From UBA11740 sp035635855 (GTDB lineage: Bacteria > Acidobacteriota > Blastocatellia > Pyrinomonadales > Pyrinomonadaceae): a stretch of DNA of 64,000 bases. Both the position numbers and the translations under genes were made by a program. The stretch covers positions 434,001 through 498,000 of the forward strand of contig DASQAF010000009.1 of the NCBI GenBank assembly GCA_035635855.1. Reading direction: 5' to 3'. A model generated the notes under the pieces. It had not been told where the DNA came from. It saw only the letters and a program-made list of their open reading frames with translations, and did no database searches. Positions 26,346 through 35,339 of this stretch are shown here, in pieces. The first letter of the stretch is position 1, and each line of letters opens with the position of its first letter.

Positions 26346-28181
26346 ATGTGGAAAACTCTATCAGCAACTACCGCGCTGTTGGTTTTGTTGGCCGGGACTT
26401 TTGCGCAAACAGGAACACGTCGAAGGTCAAGTGATCTCGTGCCCGCTGGCTATTGGCCGCTTACCAGGAGCCAGCCAATCATCGACAAGACCCAGACGAT
26501 CCGCTTGGCGCCTGAGTTATCGCAGTTGACCGACAGCGAGCGCAAAGCTGTCGCTAAGCTGCTGGAAGTGGGAAAGATTTTTCAGAGCATCTACGAAGAC
26601 CAGCGTCACAAGCAGGCGCTCTCGTCCTACCGCGATCTTATCGGACTTGACAAGCAAACCGGATCGACGACGGTGACGCAGAATCTGCTCACGCTTTATC
26701 GCCTCTTCCAGGGACCAATCGCGACCACGCTGGAAAACAAACGCGAGCCGTTTCTGCCGGTCGAACCTGTCGTCTCGGGAAAGAACATGTATCCGTGGGG
26801 TGTGAAAAAGGAAGAACTTGAAACTTTCCTGACGGCGCATCCTGAGAAGCGCGACGAAGTCATGAACCCGCGTTCGGTTGTCAGACTCGCGAATTCTTTG
26901 AATGCCGACGACGATCTGGCGAAGCTACGCAAGTATCCGGCGCTGGATACACTGCATCCCGGGTTGAGAGCTGAATTGGAAACGATCTCAGGTGTTAGAT
27001 CGCGCCCGCGTCCCGGGATTCTGCGCACGCAGGGCTTTTATGGCGTCCCTTATTCGGTCGCGTACGCCGACCAGTTGATGAAGGCGCACATCCTGCTTAA
27101 CGAAGCCGCTGATGCTTTGCAAAAGGACGACGAAGAGTTCGCCAGGTTTCTGCGCAATCGCGCGCGCGATCTTTTGTCCGACGATTATGAATCAGGCGAT
27201 GCGGCATGGGTCACGGGTCATTTTAAGAATCTCAATGCGCAGATTGGTTCTTACGAAACGTATGATGACGAGCTCTTTGGCGTGAAAACTTTCTTTGCCT
27301 TCAGTCTGTTGGCGACTCGGCAGCAAGAAACGGTGGCCCTACGCCAGGCAATGAAAGGCTTGCAAGCGCTCGAAGATTCTTTGCCTTACGACCATCACAA
27401 GAAGGTGCGTGAAGACATTCCGGTGGGCGTCTATGACGTGGTGGCTGACTTTGGCCAGGCGCGCGGCGGCAACACGGCAACAATTCTGCCCAATGAGAGT
27501 TATCTCGCGCGTCGTTATGGCCGCACAATCCTTTTGCGCGCGAACATCATGCGCGAGCCGAACATCTTTAAGGGCACGTCGCGCTCTTTCGCGGCGGCCG
27601 TCGGAGAAGATCAAGCGCGCGAACTGACTACAGACGGAAACTTCTATCGCACGTTGTGGCATGAAGTCGGGCACTATCTCGGCGTCGATCGGACGAAAGA
27701 CAATCGCGACCTCGACCAGGCCCTGCAGGACGACGCGAGCGCGCTCGAAGAGATGAAAGCCGATTTGGTTTCGCTGTTCGTCGCGGAAGCGCTGCACAAA
27801 CAAGGCTATTACACTGATGGGCAGCTGCGGAGTGTTTATGCCGGCGGCATTCTGCGGGTGCTGCAGAACGTCAAGCCGCGCCGCGACCAGCCATATCAGA
27901 CAATGCAATTGATGCAGTGGAACTTCTTCCTGGAGAATGGACTGTTAACTTTTGAAAATGGAAAACTCCGCATTCATTACGACAAGTATCATTCGGTCGT
28001 GGGAAAGCTGTTGGCAAAGGTCCTCGACGTTCAATACAACGGCGACAAAGCAACCGCCGATCGTTTCATCGATCAGTACACTACCTGGAAGGATGATCTC
28101 CATGGGGTGATTGCGAAGAACATGCGCGAACAGTCACGTTATCGATTCCGCCTGTTCAAATACGCGGCGCTGGGCGAATGA
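26346..28181 (+). CDS. M49-like zinc metallopeptidase (DPP III/Nudix-3 C-terminal type)
   Basis: A 611-aa exported peptidase with a signal peptide (1-20). The zinc site is H439-E-V-G-H443 (LWHEVGHYLG), with LEEMKADLVSLF (Glu468/469) supplying the third ligand. YETYDDELFGVKTFF is a hallmark seen in M49 relatives. Classical dipeptidyl peptidase III has a six-residue HExxGH; this five-residue HExxH resembles the peptidase-like half of plant Nudix hydrolase 3. It likely cleaves peptides in the periplasm. It follows the lipoprotein gene by 29 bases. Confidence 0.75.
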   Translation: MWKTLSATTALLVLLAGTFAQTGTRRRSSDLVPAGYWPLTRSQPIIDKTQTIRLAPELSQLTDSERKAVAKLLEVGKIFQSIYEDQRHKQALSSYRDLIGLDKQTGSTTVTQNLLTLYRLFQGPIATTLENKREPFLPVEPVVSGKNMYPWGVKKEELETFLTAHPEKRDEVMNPRSVVRLANSLNADDDLAKLRKYPALDTLHPGLRAELETISGVRSRPRPGILRTQGFYGVPYSVAYADQLMKAHILLNEAADALQKDDEEFARFLRNRARDLLSDDYESGDAAWVTGHFKNLNAQIGSYETYDDELFGVKTFFAFSLLATRQQETVALRQAMKGLQALEDSLPYDHHKKVREDIPVGVYDVVADFGQARGGNTATILPNESYLARRYGRTILLRANIMREPNIFKGTSRSFAAAVGEDQARELTTDGNFYRTLWHEVGHYLGVDRTKDNRDLDQALQDDASALEEMKADLVSLFVAEALHKQGYYTDGQLRSVYAGGILRVLQNVKPRRDQPYQTMQLMQWNFFLENGLLTFENGKLRIHYDKYHSVVGKLLAKVLDVQYNGDKATADRFIDQYTTWKDDLHGVIAKNMREQSRYRFRLFKYAALGE

Positions 28182-28202
28182 AGCCGGCAGGGCGGGGCAG
28201 GT

Positions 28203-28230
28203 AGCCCGACCGTTAGGGAGGGCTTAGTCA
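28203..28230 (+). repeat. GCCCGACCGTTAGGGAGGGC-type repeat, copy 2
   Basis: Second copy of the element at 2931-2965, in opposite orientation, in the short gap between the M49-like and DUF983 genes. Confidence 0.6.
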
Positions 28231-28254
28231 CTGAGCGAAGGGTACGACTGGTAG

Positions 28255-28632
28255 ATGAAAAGAGATCCGCGCACCGTCCTTCTCGTCCTGTGGCGGTGTC
28301 TTCGGCTGCGCTGTCCAGCCTGCGGTAAAGAGTCGATAGTCGGACGGCCATTCAACGTCAACGAGCGCTGTGCCGCTTGCGGTGTGATTTTCAAACGCGA
28401 GGAAGGTTTCTTTGTCGGCGCGATTATGGCCAATGTGATTGCGACCGAAGCCACGATCTTGATCGCCTATTTCGTCTGCCTCTTTTTGATCTCAAACGAG
28501 CAGACAATGCTGACGATTCTGTTCATTGTCGGCGTTACCTTCCCAATCTTTTTTTATCATCATAGCTGGGCGCTGTGGCTGGGAATGGATCATCTGATCG
28601 AAGGGCTGCCGCGTAGCAAGACGAATAATTAA
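28255..28632 (+). CDS. DUF983 zinc-ribbon membrane protein
   Basis: A 125-aa protein. Residues 18-40 form a zinc ribbon (CPACG and CAACG pairs), followed by a hydrophobic half with two transmembrane segments (about 52-75 and 85-108). This is the domain order and length of DUF983 proteins; their function is not established. The segment FKREEGFFVGAIMANV joins the two parts, as in the family. It stands alone between repeats. Confidence 0.85.
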   Translation: MKRDPRTVLLVLWRCLRLRCPACGKESIVGRPFNVNERCAACGVIFKREEGFFVGAIMANVIATEATILIAYFVCLFLISNEQTMLTILFIVGVTFPIFFYHHSWALWLGMDHLIEGLPRSKTNN

Positions 28633-28635
28633 TTC

Positions 28636-28701
28636 GACAGGATTAACATGATTTACATAATTGCTTTGAGTATCTTGTTAATCCTGTAAATCCTGTCATC
28701 C
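28636..28701. repeat. GACAGGATTAA-type inverted repeat
   Basis: The left arm GACAGGATTAACATGATTTA is answered by TTAATCCTGTAAATCCTGTC about 40 bases later. The right end supplies the stop codon of the thioesterase gene (28696-28698). Similar iterated sequences are common between genes of environmental bacteria as far as I recall. Confidence 0.6.
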
Positions 28702-29139
28702 TATTTCCGTGTAAGGCGCAAACGCGCGGCGCAATTCGTCCGGCACCGGAACCGCTTGTAATCCATCGCGACGGGTAGCGACCAGCACAAAGTGCGCTGT
28801 CGCAATCAAATCTTCTTCCAGTTTGCCGTCGCCGCCCTTGCGGCGCACTTCAAAATTCAGACGCATTGATGTCCGGCCTATCTTTCCGACATAGACGCTG
28901 ACTTCCAGCAGATCATCCAGTTGCGCGGCCCGCTTGAAATCACACTCCAGGTGCACGCGCGGCAGCCAGATATCCAACTCGTCAAAGACCTTGCCATAAG
29001 GCATGCCCACTGAACGAAACAATTCGGTCTCAGCGATTTCAAAAAAGCGAAGGTACGAGCCATAGAAGATAATCCGCGCCGCATCTACGTCGCCCCACAG
29101 CACGCGTTCTTCAATAGTGAACTTTTGAAATTGATTCAT
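28696..29139 (-). CDS. Acyl-CoA thioesterase, YbgC/4HBT hot-dog family
   Basis: A 147-aa hot-dog enzyme that hydrolyses acyl-CoA thioesters. The N-terminal WGDVDAARIIFYGSYLRFFE is the YbgC-type active-site segment, with Asp as catalytic residue, followed by the LDDLLEVSVYVGKIGRTSMRLNFEV strands. Size is normal. Both ends of the gene are inside interspersed repeats: the start lies next to a CAATGAATCAATG run and the stop is in a GACAGGATT run. It is followed on the same strand by no close gene, and the alpha/beta hydrolase lies just upstream. Confidence 0.85.
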   Translation of the reverse strand: MNQFQKFTIEERVLWGDVDAARIIFYGSYLRFFEIAETELFRSVGMPYGKVFDELDIWLPRVHLECDFKRAAQLDDLLEVSVYVGKIGRTSMRLNFEVRRKGGDGKLEEDLIATAHFVLVATRRDGLQAVPVPDELRRAFAPYTEIG

Positions 29140-29189
29140 TGGCTCATTGTCTCATTGATTCAATGAATAAACGGATCAATGAATCAATC
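29131..29189. repeat. CAATGAATCAATG-type iterated repeat, copy 1
   Basis: A low-complexity run of TTGATTCATTG and its reverse complement spans the gap between two minus-strand genes. It contains the first codons of the thioesterase and the last four codons of the hydrolase. A related run lies at 43019-43074. Confidence 0.6.
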
Positions 29190-29943
29190 CCAGAAAATCA
29201 GTCAATACTTCATTGAAAATCTCCGGCCGCTCCATGTTCATCAAGTGCCCCGCATCATCGATGACTTCTAAAACCGATTTCGTGATGCCACGATGAACGA
29301 GTTCAGCGTCGTCAGGTTTCCGGATGACGTCCTCACGGCCGGCAATGATCAGTGTCGGTACGTTAACATCTGAGAGATCGCCCGAATAATCACGCCGGGC
29401 CGCCATGCCGCGTTGCGCCGCGGCGGCGCCGCGAGGATCGGTGCCCAAAATCATTTCGCGCACCCGCGCAACGACCGCCGGTTTCTCAGCCAGCGTCTTT
29501 GGCGCCAGCAGATCTGACAACATAGCCTCAACGACCGGGCCCATCCCGTCACTCAAAACATCCTGAGCCTTGTCCTCACGAGATTTTCTTTCCGCTTCAT
29601 CAGCGCCTTGCGCGCGAGCGCCGGCGAGCACAAGGGCCCGGACTCGCGCGGGAAAGAGCCGAACGAATTCGAACGCAACGTAACAACCCATGGAAAGACC
29701 GCAGATGACCGCTTGATCGATTCTCAATTCATCCATCAGGGCAGCGACGTCACGGGCCATGTCATCCATCGTAGCGATTTCACCGTTGAATCTGTTTTCA
29801 CCCAACCCGCGCAGATCCGGTGCGATCGCGCGAAATCCATTTGCGCTCAGAAAATCGATCTGCTCGCGCCACATCGAACGATCAAATGGAAAACCGTGCA
29901 ACAGAACAATCGCTGGTTCGTTCGGTGACTGCTTGAGTTTCAT
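29176..29943 (-). CDS. Alpha/beta-fold hydrolase
   Basis: A 255-aa hydrolase. The oxyanion loop is HGFPFD, the nucleophile Ser84 lies in CGLSMGCY, the acid is the Asp of GREDV and the His is in DAGHL. Length and order match the RsbQ/3-oxoadipate-enol-lactonase-like group, but the substrate is not inferable. It lies 36 bases upstream of the thioesterase, so the two may be co-transcribed. Its last codons fall inside a repeat. Confidence 0.82.
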   Translation of the reverse strand: MKLKQSPNEPAIVLLHGFPFDRSMWREQIDFLSANGFRAIAPDLRGLGENRFNGEIATMDDMARDVAALMDELRIDQAVICGLSMGCYVAFEFVRLFPARVRALVLAGARAQGADEAERKSREDKAQDVLSDGMGPVVEAMLSDLLAPKTLAEKPAVVARVREMILGTDPRGAAAAQRGMAARRDYSGDLSDVNVPTLIIAGREDVIRKPDDAELVHRGITKSVLEVIDDAGHLMNMERPEIFNEVLTDFLGLIH

Positions 29944-30133
29944 TTGGTATTAACCTGGGCAAGAAGGCGCGGCCCTGTCTCAACCGAGAGACGCCAATTG
30001 AATCCGAAGATCCAACTGCAAGATGAGCGGCAACTACACACTTAGGGCGAAGTATCTTCACGCTTACGTTGCCAACGTGGCGCAGGATACATGTTGACTC
30101 GGCGGCTCGGTCTATCTCGACTAGCTATCTCGG

Positions 30134-31207
30134 CTAGCGATTAACTTCCACCTCGTTGCCCGCCAAATCGTAGTATACGCTTGCGCTTTTGCGTCCTTGC
30201 TGGCACGACACATCCCAAACAGTCACCAGGTCTTTGCCCATAAACTTTCGCGGCTTTCGCGAGATTTCGAAGAGCGAAACCTTGCCGTCAGGGAAATTCA
30301 AACGCTCCAGCGCTTTCTTAGCCAGATCGGGAGCCAACGTCAGATTTACTTCGTCGAAATCGAAATAGAGATCTTCGATTTTGAATTGGCCTGTCCTGAC
30401 CTCGATCGGCGTGGGGTCGCTCATGTTTGACAAGGCGCTGGTGGTAACGCCGTTGATATCATACTTGTACTGAGTGATCTCACCATTGCGAGGGGACTTA
30501 GCCTTAAACCAGAGATACTTGTCATAGACGATCAGTTCGAGAAGTTTGACGTGTCCTCCAAAGGCCTCCTTGATCTGTGGCGCCGCGTCACGCAGAGTGT
30601 CTGCCGAGTAAGTGCTGAATTTCGCGGCGCGCGCCGTCTGTGAAAGGTCAAGACCCAGAATGTTTCCCTTGGTATCGGCCACCGCAGAAGCGCTCTCGCG
30701 AGTTCCTTCGATGTCGATGTTCCAGTGCACAGCGCCCGACTTTGTCATGTCAGTGGCCAAACTCAGGCCTCGTTCAATCGTCATCTTCTTAACTTTTCCG
30801 CCGTCGATCTTCACGCGTTCGATGGCCGTCCTGGCAACGGTCGGAGTTGCCGCCAGATTGATGTCGTCGAGATTGAATAGCGTCTTGTCCAGATTGTTCT
30901 CCAGGAGATTCAACTTCACCGGTGTCGGTCCCATCACCAGACCTTTCACATACTTATACTCGTCAACGTTCTGAGGGTTTTGAGGATCCTGCGCTTTTAG
31001 AGTCGCTGAATCATGCTCGATCTCCAGGCTCAAAGCCTTAACCGGCCCGCCGAGCTTTTTACGGAAAGCATCGGCCGCATCCTTTGCGGCCGTTCCTTCG
31101 AACATATTCGTCTTGCTGAAGAACCTGCAGCCGAGTAAAACGCAAACGCAAAGGCCGATGGCCAGCAAAAAAGAGAATAGTCTTTTGCTCCGGATCTGCT
31201 TGATCAT
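30134..31207 (-). CDS. Lipoprotein of a paralogous acidobacterial family (double module)
   Basis: A 357-aa lipoprotein with a leader ending LLGC (Cys27). The first half (about 33-190) matches the lipoprotein at 25660 (TNMFEGTAAKDAADAFRKKLG, LFNLDDINLAATPTV). The second half (about 200-355) repeats the plan: a helix with IKEAFGGHVKLLEL, YKYDINGV, and FDEVNLTLAPDLAKKALERL. So it is a tandem duplication of one module. No named domain recognised. It stands alone on the minus strand. Confidence 0.65.
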   Translation of the reverse strand: MIKQIRSKRLFSFLLAIGLCVCVLLGCRFFSKTNMFEGTAAKDAADAFRKKLGGPVKALSLEIEHDSATLKAQDPQNPQNVDEYKYVKGLVMGPTPVKLNLLENNLDKTLFNLDDINLAATPTVARTAIERVKIDGGKVKKMTIERGLSLATDMTKSGAVHWNIDIEGTRESASAVADTKGNILGLDLSQTARAAKFSTYSADTLRDAAPQIKEAFGGHVKLLELIVYDKYLWFKAKSPRNGEITQYKYDINGVTTSALSNMSDPTPIEVRTGQFKIEDLYFDFDEVNLTLAPDLAKKALERLNFPDGKVSLFEISRKPRKFMGKDLVTVWDVSCQQGRKSASVYYDLAGNEVEVNR

Positions 31208-31285
31208 GGGCTGACCTCCTACGTGGCGCGAACAATTACTATTGCGAGATGTCAGAGGTGACCTGACTATGAACTTCCAATTGCA

Positions 31286-31507
31286 TCAGCCACGACGGCG
31301 CTGGATTTGGGAATCCAGCTGCTCAAGAGAAATTGCCCGATCAGGATTGGCATCAAGGTCGGTGTCGCGTCGCAGCGCTTCCGCAATGCCTTCATCTTCG
31401 TCCGACAAAATAGCCGGGAGTGATTCGAGGAGATTCGCGGCCAGAGTCGCCCGCTGCCGCTCAGGCAAGTCGAGCGCCAGCCTTTCAATTTCAAGAATCG
31501 TAGCCAT
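31286..31507 (-). CDS. Addiction-module antitoxin-like protein, orphan
   Basis: A 73-aa helical protein whose segment ILEIERLALDLPERQRATLAANLLESL is typical of the putative addiction-module component family (TIGR02574-like antitoxins). The Met at 31507 gives the family's usual start; reading further upstream adds 17 unrelated residues. Antitoxins of this type normally precede a RelE/ParE toxin; downstream here is only the lipoprotein gene on the same strand, so no partner toxin is visible. Confidence 0.7.
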   Translation of the reverse strand: MATILEIERLALDLPERQRATLAANLLESLPAILSDEDEGIAEALRRDTDLDANPDRAISLEQLDSQIQRRRG

Positions 31508-31587
31508 GAATAAAGGATACTCGGCCAACGGCCAAGGCGCAATAGTCGTATCGATCACGTTTGTTCCAACCGCCAGCGAGTGGATTT

Positions 31588-32370
31588 TCAGACCGTCTCA
31601 AAGTAAAGCTTGTATATCTTTTTCAGCGTTTCAGTTGGGCCTCGCACTTCGGCTTCGAAAAACCGATCGCAAGTCCTATTTCCTAGACCAGTGTCGTCCG
31701 ATTCTTCTTCCTGAAGTCTTGACAGTTCAGTTGCGCGCGTTGCAATTCTTTTGATTCTCACGGCAGGCCAACCATCTCGAAACTCGTCTGATATCAACGA
31801 TGCGGGAAGCCAACCTCTTAAAAGTGGAAGCCATCGATCCGGTGGATTAATACCGAGCTCAACCCAACAGCCGTTCTCGTTATCCGTGAACGTGATTCTG
31901 TCGACGACTCTTTGCATGATCATGTCTGTCGATCTAAGAAAATACCAAGTGAACTCTAGGAACACCTCACAATTCTCAGGATCGGGAGGTTTAGCATCGT
32001 CATGTTCAACGACATTTCGAATCGCAATTAGTTTCTGCAACATTCGTGGGCGTACAACGCCAACGAATTCAAGCAAAACTAGTTTGTCTGACGGCTTGTC
32101 TTTAACTGGTATTGCCCGAAACGAGTACCGTTCATCTAATAGACGCACCCTTCGATCAACTGCCTTTCTGAGATTCATGATCAAATTTGCTCGTTCAAAC
32201 TCGGTCGTCGACTTATTAAGAATCTGTTCGGCATGTGACCAAAGTTCATAAGACCTCTTCCACCGACTACTTGTGAAATCGGTACTACTTTCAACCATCG
32301 GCTCCCAGTCGAATACGACTGGACTTATCCACATTTCTCTTAGCCCGGTCTGAATTAACTGACTCGTCAA
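31588..32370 (-). CDS. HEPN-like hypothetical protein coupled to uvrC
   Basis: A 260-aa mostly helical protein. IAIRNVVEHDDAK contains an R-N-x3-H signature resembling HEPN-superfamily proteins, which include RNases. The longest frame begins at TTG 32370 and overlaps the uvrC stop as TTGA; the first Met is at 32334, twelve codons in. The overlap suggests co-transcription with uvrC. No other domain recognised and no MNT partner is adjacent. Confidence 0.55.
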   Translation of the reverse strand: MTSQLIQTGLREMWISPVVFDWEPMVESSTDFTSSRWKRSYELWSHAEQILNKSTTEFERANLIMNLRKAVDRRVRLLDERYSFRAIPVKDKPSDKLVLLEFVGVVRPRMLQKLIAIRNVVEHDDAKPPDPENCEVFLEFTWYFLRSTDMIMQRVVDRITFTDNENGCWVELGINPPDRWLPLLRGWLPASLISDEFRDGWPAVRIKRIATRATELSRLQEEESDDTGLGNRTCDRFFEAEVRGPTETLKKIYKLYFETV

Positions 32371-34229
32371 GCCGCGCTGGCTCCTTCCGCCAACGCTCGC
32401 TGCCGTGCGAAGTGATGGGCTATCTCGGTTGCAGTTTTTCTACCGACAAAGGGCGCCAGCTCTTCGACTGTCGCCAGAGAGATTTTCTGAATTGAACCGA
32501 ACTGGCGCAGCAAGCGCGTCTTTCGTTTCTCACCGACGCCGGGGATAGCCGACAGTTCCGAAGTGAAGTCACGCAGCTCGCGACGCTTGCGATGGTAGGT
32601 AACGGCGTAACGATGCGTTTCGTCACGAATCATTTGAATCAGCCGCAACATCTGTGAATGAGGATCCAGATAGACGGGTTCGTCTTCGCGGCCTTTGACC
32701 AATAAATAAGCGACCTCGTTATGACGCAGCGGCGGTTTGACCACGCCGATCATCGGTACGGCTTCGAGATCGAGTTCACGCATTGCTTCAGCGGCCGCGC
32801 TGAGCTGTCCTTTCCCGCCGTCAATCAAGATTAGATCAGGCAAGGACTTTTCTTCGTCGCGGACCCGGCGATATCGACGCAGCACCGCTTCATGCATCGA
32901 ACCGAAATCATTCGAACCTTCCACGCCGCGAATCTTGAACTTGCGATACTCGCCACGGTTCATCTTTCCGTTTTCACAGACGACCATGCCGGCGACATTC
33001 TCTGCGCCCTGGATATGCGAAATGTCGAAAGATTCGATTCGAGCCGGAAAACGCGGCAGCTCCAGGGTCTCCTGCATCTCTTCCAGCACTCGCTTCATAT
33101 CCGGCTTAAGCACGCGAAAACGCTGTTCGAAAGCCAGCTTCGCATTCTTCTCAACCAGATCGATCATGTCGCGCTTTTCGCCGCGCTGCGGAGCCAGGAT
33201 GTGTACGCGCCGGCCGCGGCGTTCGCTCAGTGCTTTTTCCAGCAGCTCGCGAACGCCGAACTCGATCGGGACATGAATCTCGCGCGGCACATAGTCGCTT
33301 GAGTAATACTGCGCCAGCACTTCGCTGAGAAACTCTGCCGGGTTGAAATCATTCTCCGGCAGATCTTCCCAGAAGAATTCACGCCGGCCGACGATGTCGC
33401 CTTCACGCATGGTAAAAAGTTGCAGCGCGAGTCGCTTGCCTTCGCGATAGTAGCCAAAAATGTCCACGTCGCTTTCGGCCGTGGTCGCCATCTTCTGCTG
33501 TTCGGAAAGTTTGATTACCGTCTTGCGCAGATCCCGATACTTCGCCGCCAGTTCGTAACGAGTGTCTGTGGACGCTTGCAGCATGCGCTCTTCCAGCATC
33601 CCCGCCAGTTCTGTGTTGCGTCCCTCGAGCAACATGCGCACGTCGCGCACGGCCTCCTGATATTCTTCGGGCGTGCACAGGCCCTTGACGCATGGCCCGA
33701 GACAGCGTTTGATGTGATACTCCAGGCACGGGCGCGGCGCCTTGCCGTCGATTTCGATGTCGCAGGTGCGCAACTGAAACGTCCGGTTGATTAAATCGAT
33801 CGTCCGGCGAGCCATCGAGGCCGGCAGAAACGGACCAAAGTAAAGCGCGCCATCGTTTTGAATCCGGCGCGTGATTACGCATTTTGGAAACGGCTCGTTG
33901 ATGGTGAGTTTCAGATGCGGATAAGACTTGTCATCCTTTAGTTTGTAGTTAAAGTAAGGCTGATGCTTCTTAACCAGCGAAGCTTCGAGGATGAAAGCTT
34001 CGACTTCATTATCAGTGACTATGACTTCAACGTCGGCGATCTGTTTGACCAATTCGCCGGTTTTAATTCCGTAACTGAAGTCGCCCGACCGCCCGGCCTG
34101 GAAATACGAACGCACGCGGTTGCGCAGATTTTTCGCTTTGCCGATATAGAGGATGTGGCCCGCGGCGTCTTTGTGCAGATAGACGCCGGGCGAGCGCGGA
34201 ATTTCTTTGAGTTTTTCGTCTAGAGTCAC
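32367..34229 (-). CDS. uvrC: UvrABC system protein C
   Basis: A 620-aa excision nuclease subunit making both incisions in nucleotide-excision repair. In order: GIY-YIG domain (PGVYLHK, LYIGKAKNLRNRV), Cys-rich region (CDIEIDGKAPRPCLEYHIKRCLGPC), UVR motif (about 205-240), RNase-H-like endonuclease half (FDISHIQG, ILIDGGKGQ, DETHRYAV) and the C-terminal helix-hairpin-helix (IPGVGEKRKTRLL). The GTG at 34229 gives the usual length; an upstream start at 34292 would run through a repeat. uvrA and uvrB are not in the window. Confidence 0.97.
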   Translation of the reverse strand: MTLDEKLKEIPRSPGVYLHKDAAGHILYIGKAKNLRNRVRSYFQAGRSGDFSYGIKTGELVKQIADVEVIVTDNEVEAFILEASLVKKHQPYFNYKLKDDKSYPHLKLTINEPFPKCVITRRIQNDGALYFGPFLPASMARRTIDLINRTFQLRTCDIEIDGKAPRPCLEYHIKRCLGPCVKGLCTPEEYQEAVRDVRMLLEGRNTELAGMLEERMLQASTDTRYELAAKYRDLRKTVIKLSEQQKMATTAESDVDIFGYYREGKRLALQLFTMREGDIVGRREFFWEDLPENDFNPAEFLSEVLAQYYSSDYVPREIHVPIEFGVRELLEKALSERRGRRVHILAPQRGEKRDMIDLVEKNAKLAFEQRFRVLKPDMKRVLEEMQETLELPRFPARIESFDISHIQGAENVAGMVVCENGKMNRGEYRKFKIRGVEGSNDFGSMHEAVLRRYRRVRDEEKSLPDLILIDGGKGQLSAAAEAMRELDLEAVPMIGVVKPPLRHNEVAYLLVKGREDEPVYLDPHSQMLRLIQMIRDETHRYAVTYHRKRRELRDFTSELSAIPGVGEKRKTRLLRQFGSIQKISLATVEELAPFVGRKTATEIAHHFARQRALAEGASAA

Positions 34230-34234
34230 GGTTT

Positions 34235-34294
34235 CTTTGCGGCTTTGCGCCTTTGCGAGAAAATAATCCCACGCCAAGACGCAAAGGCGCAAAG
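34235..34294. repeat. CGCAAAGGCGCAAAG-type inverted repeat, copy 1
   Basis: CTTTGCGGCTTTGCGCC on the left is answered by ACGCAAAGGCGCAAAG on the right. It sits between the divergent uvrC and PfkB genes. A related element occurs at 39283-39370. Confidence 0.65.
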
Positions 34295-34308
34295 TCAGGA
34301 CACCCGAT

Positions 34309-35241
34309 TTGCGATTTCCGCTTACCTTATCGAGAGATAAAGACTTCGACGCGGTCGGATTTGGCCTGAACGCGGTGGATCACTTGATCGTTGTGCCTGA
34401 ATACCCCGCGTTTGATACCAAAGTCAGATTCACCGAATACGAGAAGTCAGCGGGCGGACAGACCGCGAGCGCCATGGTTTCTTTGCAGCGTCTCGGTCTG
34501 AAAACAGCTTATGCCGGACGCTTCGGTTCTGACGAGGACGGTCGATTTGGTTTGCGCGCCATTGAATACGAAGGGGTGAATCTCGATTTTGCCGAAGCGA
34601 TCGAAGGCGCTGACAACCAGGTTGCCTTCATCATCATCGATGCGCGTTCCGGCGAGCGCACAATCATCTGGGACCGCGACGAGCGGCTCTCTTATCGGCC
34701 GGACGAAGCCCCGCTGGAAATCGCCGCTCGCGGGCGCGTCCTGCACATCGACGCCCACGATCCGCCTGCTTGCGTAGCGATGGCGCGGGCCGCGCGCGCC
34801 GCGCGCACAATCATCACCGCGGACATCGATAATATTTATGAAGGACTGCCGGAGCTCTTGCCGCTGATCGATGTGCTGATTTCTTCGGCCGAGTTCCCGC
34901 ACCGCGTTACCGGGATCAGCGACGAACGCGCTTCCCTGGTCGAGATGAAGGCGCGCTATGGTTGCGCAATTGTCGGCGCCACGCTCGGCGCCCGCGGCGC
35001 TTTGATTTATTGCGACGGACAATTCATCGAATCACCGGCCTTTGAAGTCCCCGAGGGCTGTCGCGACACCACCGGCGCCGGCGATGCCTTTCACGCCGGA
35101 TTCATTTACGGCATGTTGAACGACGAAGACTTAGAGACGTGCATGAAACTGGGCAATGCGGTCGCGGCTTTGAAGTGTCGATCGTTGGGCGGACGCGCGG
35201 CCTTGCCGACCGTGGATGAATTGAAAGATTTTCTGGGGTAA
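34309..35241 (+). CDS. PfkB-family sugar/nucleoside kinase
   Basis: A 310-aa kinase of the ribokinase superfamily. GFGLNAVDHLIVVPEYPAF and KSAGGQTASAMVSLQRLG form the substrate side, and the C-terminal signature CRDTTGAGDAFHAGFIYG holds the catalytic Asp and the anion hole. Length is normal. The substrate (ribose, fructose or nucleoside) cannot be deduced. The only start near the conserved beginning is TTG 34309, immediately after a repeat. It is divergent from uvrC. Confidence 0.85.
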   Translation: MRFPLTLSRDKDFDAVGFGLNAVDHLIVVPEYPAFDTKVRFTEYEKSAGGQTASAMVSLQRLGLKTAYAGRFGSDEDGRFGLRAIEYEGVNLDFAEAIEGADNQVAFIIIDARSGERTIIWDRDERLSYRPDEAPLEIAARGRVLHIDAHDPPACVAMARAARAARTIITADIDNIYEGLPELLPLIDVLISSAEFPHRVTGISDERASLVEMKARYGCAIVGATLGARGALIYCDGQFIESPAFEVPEGCRDTTGAGDAFHAGFIYGMLNDEDLETCMKLGNAVAALKCRSLGGRAALPTVDELKDFLG

Positions 35242-35244
35242 TTC

Positions 35245-35332
35245 ATCCGCAGATTACACCGATTACGGAGAATATTAGTCAGCCCGATAACAAATCAGAA
35301 ACCTCTCTGCGTAATCTGTGTAATCTGCGGAT
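35245..35332. repeat. ATCCGCAGATTAC-type inverted repeat, copy 1
   Basis: ATCCGCAGATTACACCGATTA on the left and TAATCTGTGTAATCTGCGGAT on the right, with about 45 bases between. Same family as 50561, 54706, 55424 and 59134. It lies between two convergent genes. Confidence 0.7.
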
Positions 35333-35339
35333 AGTTTTC

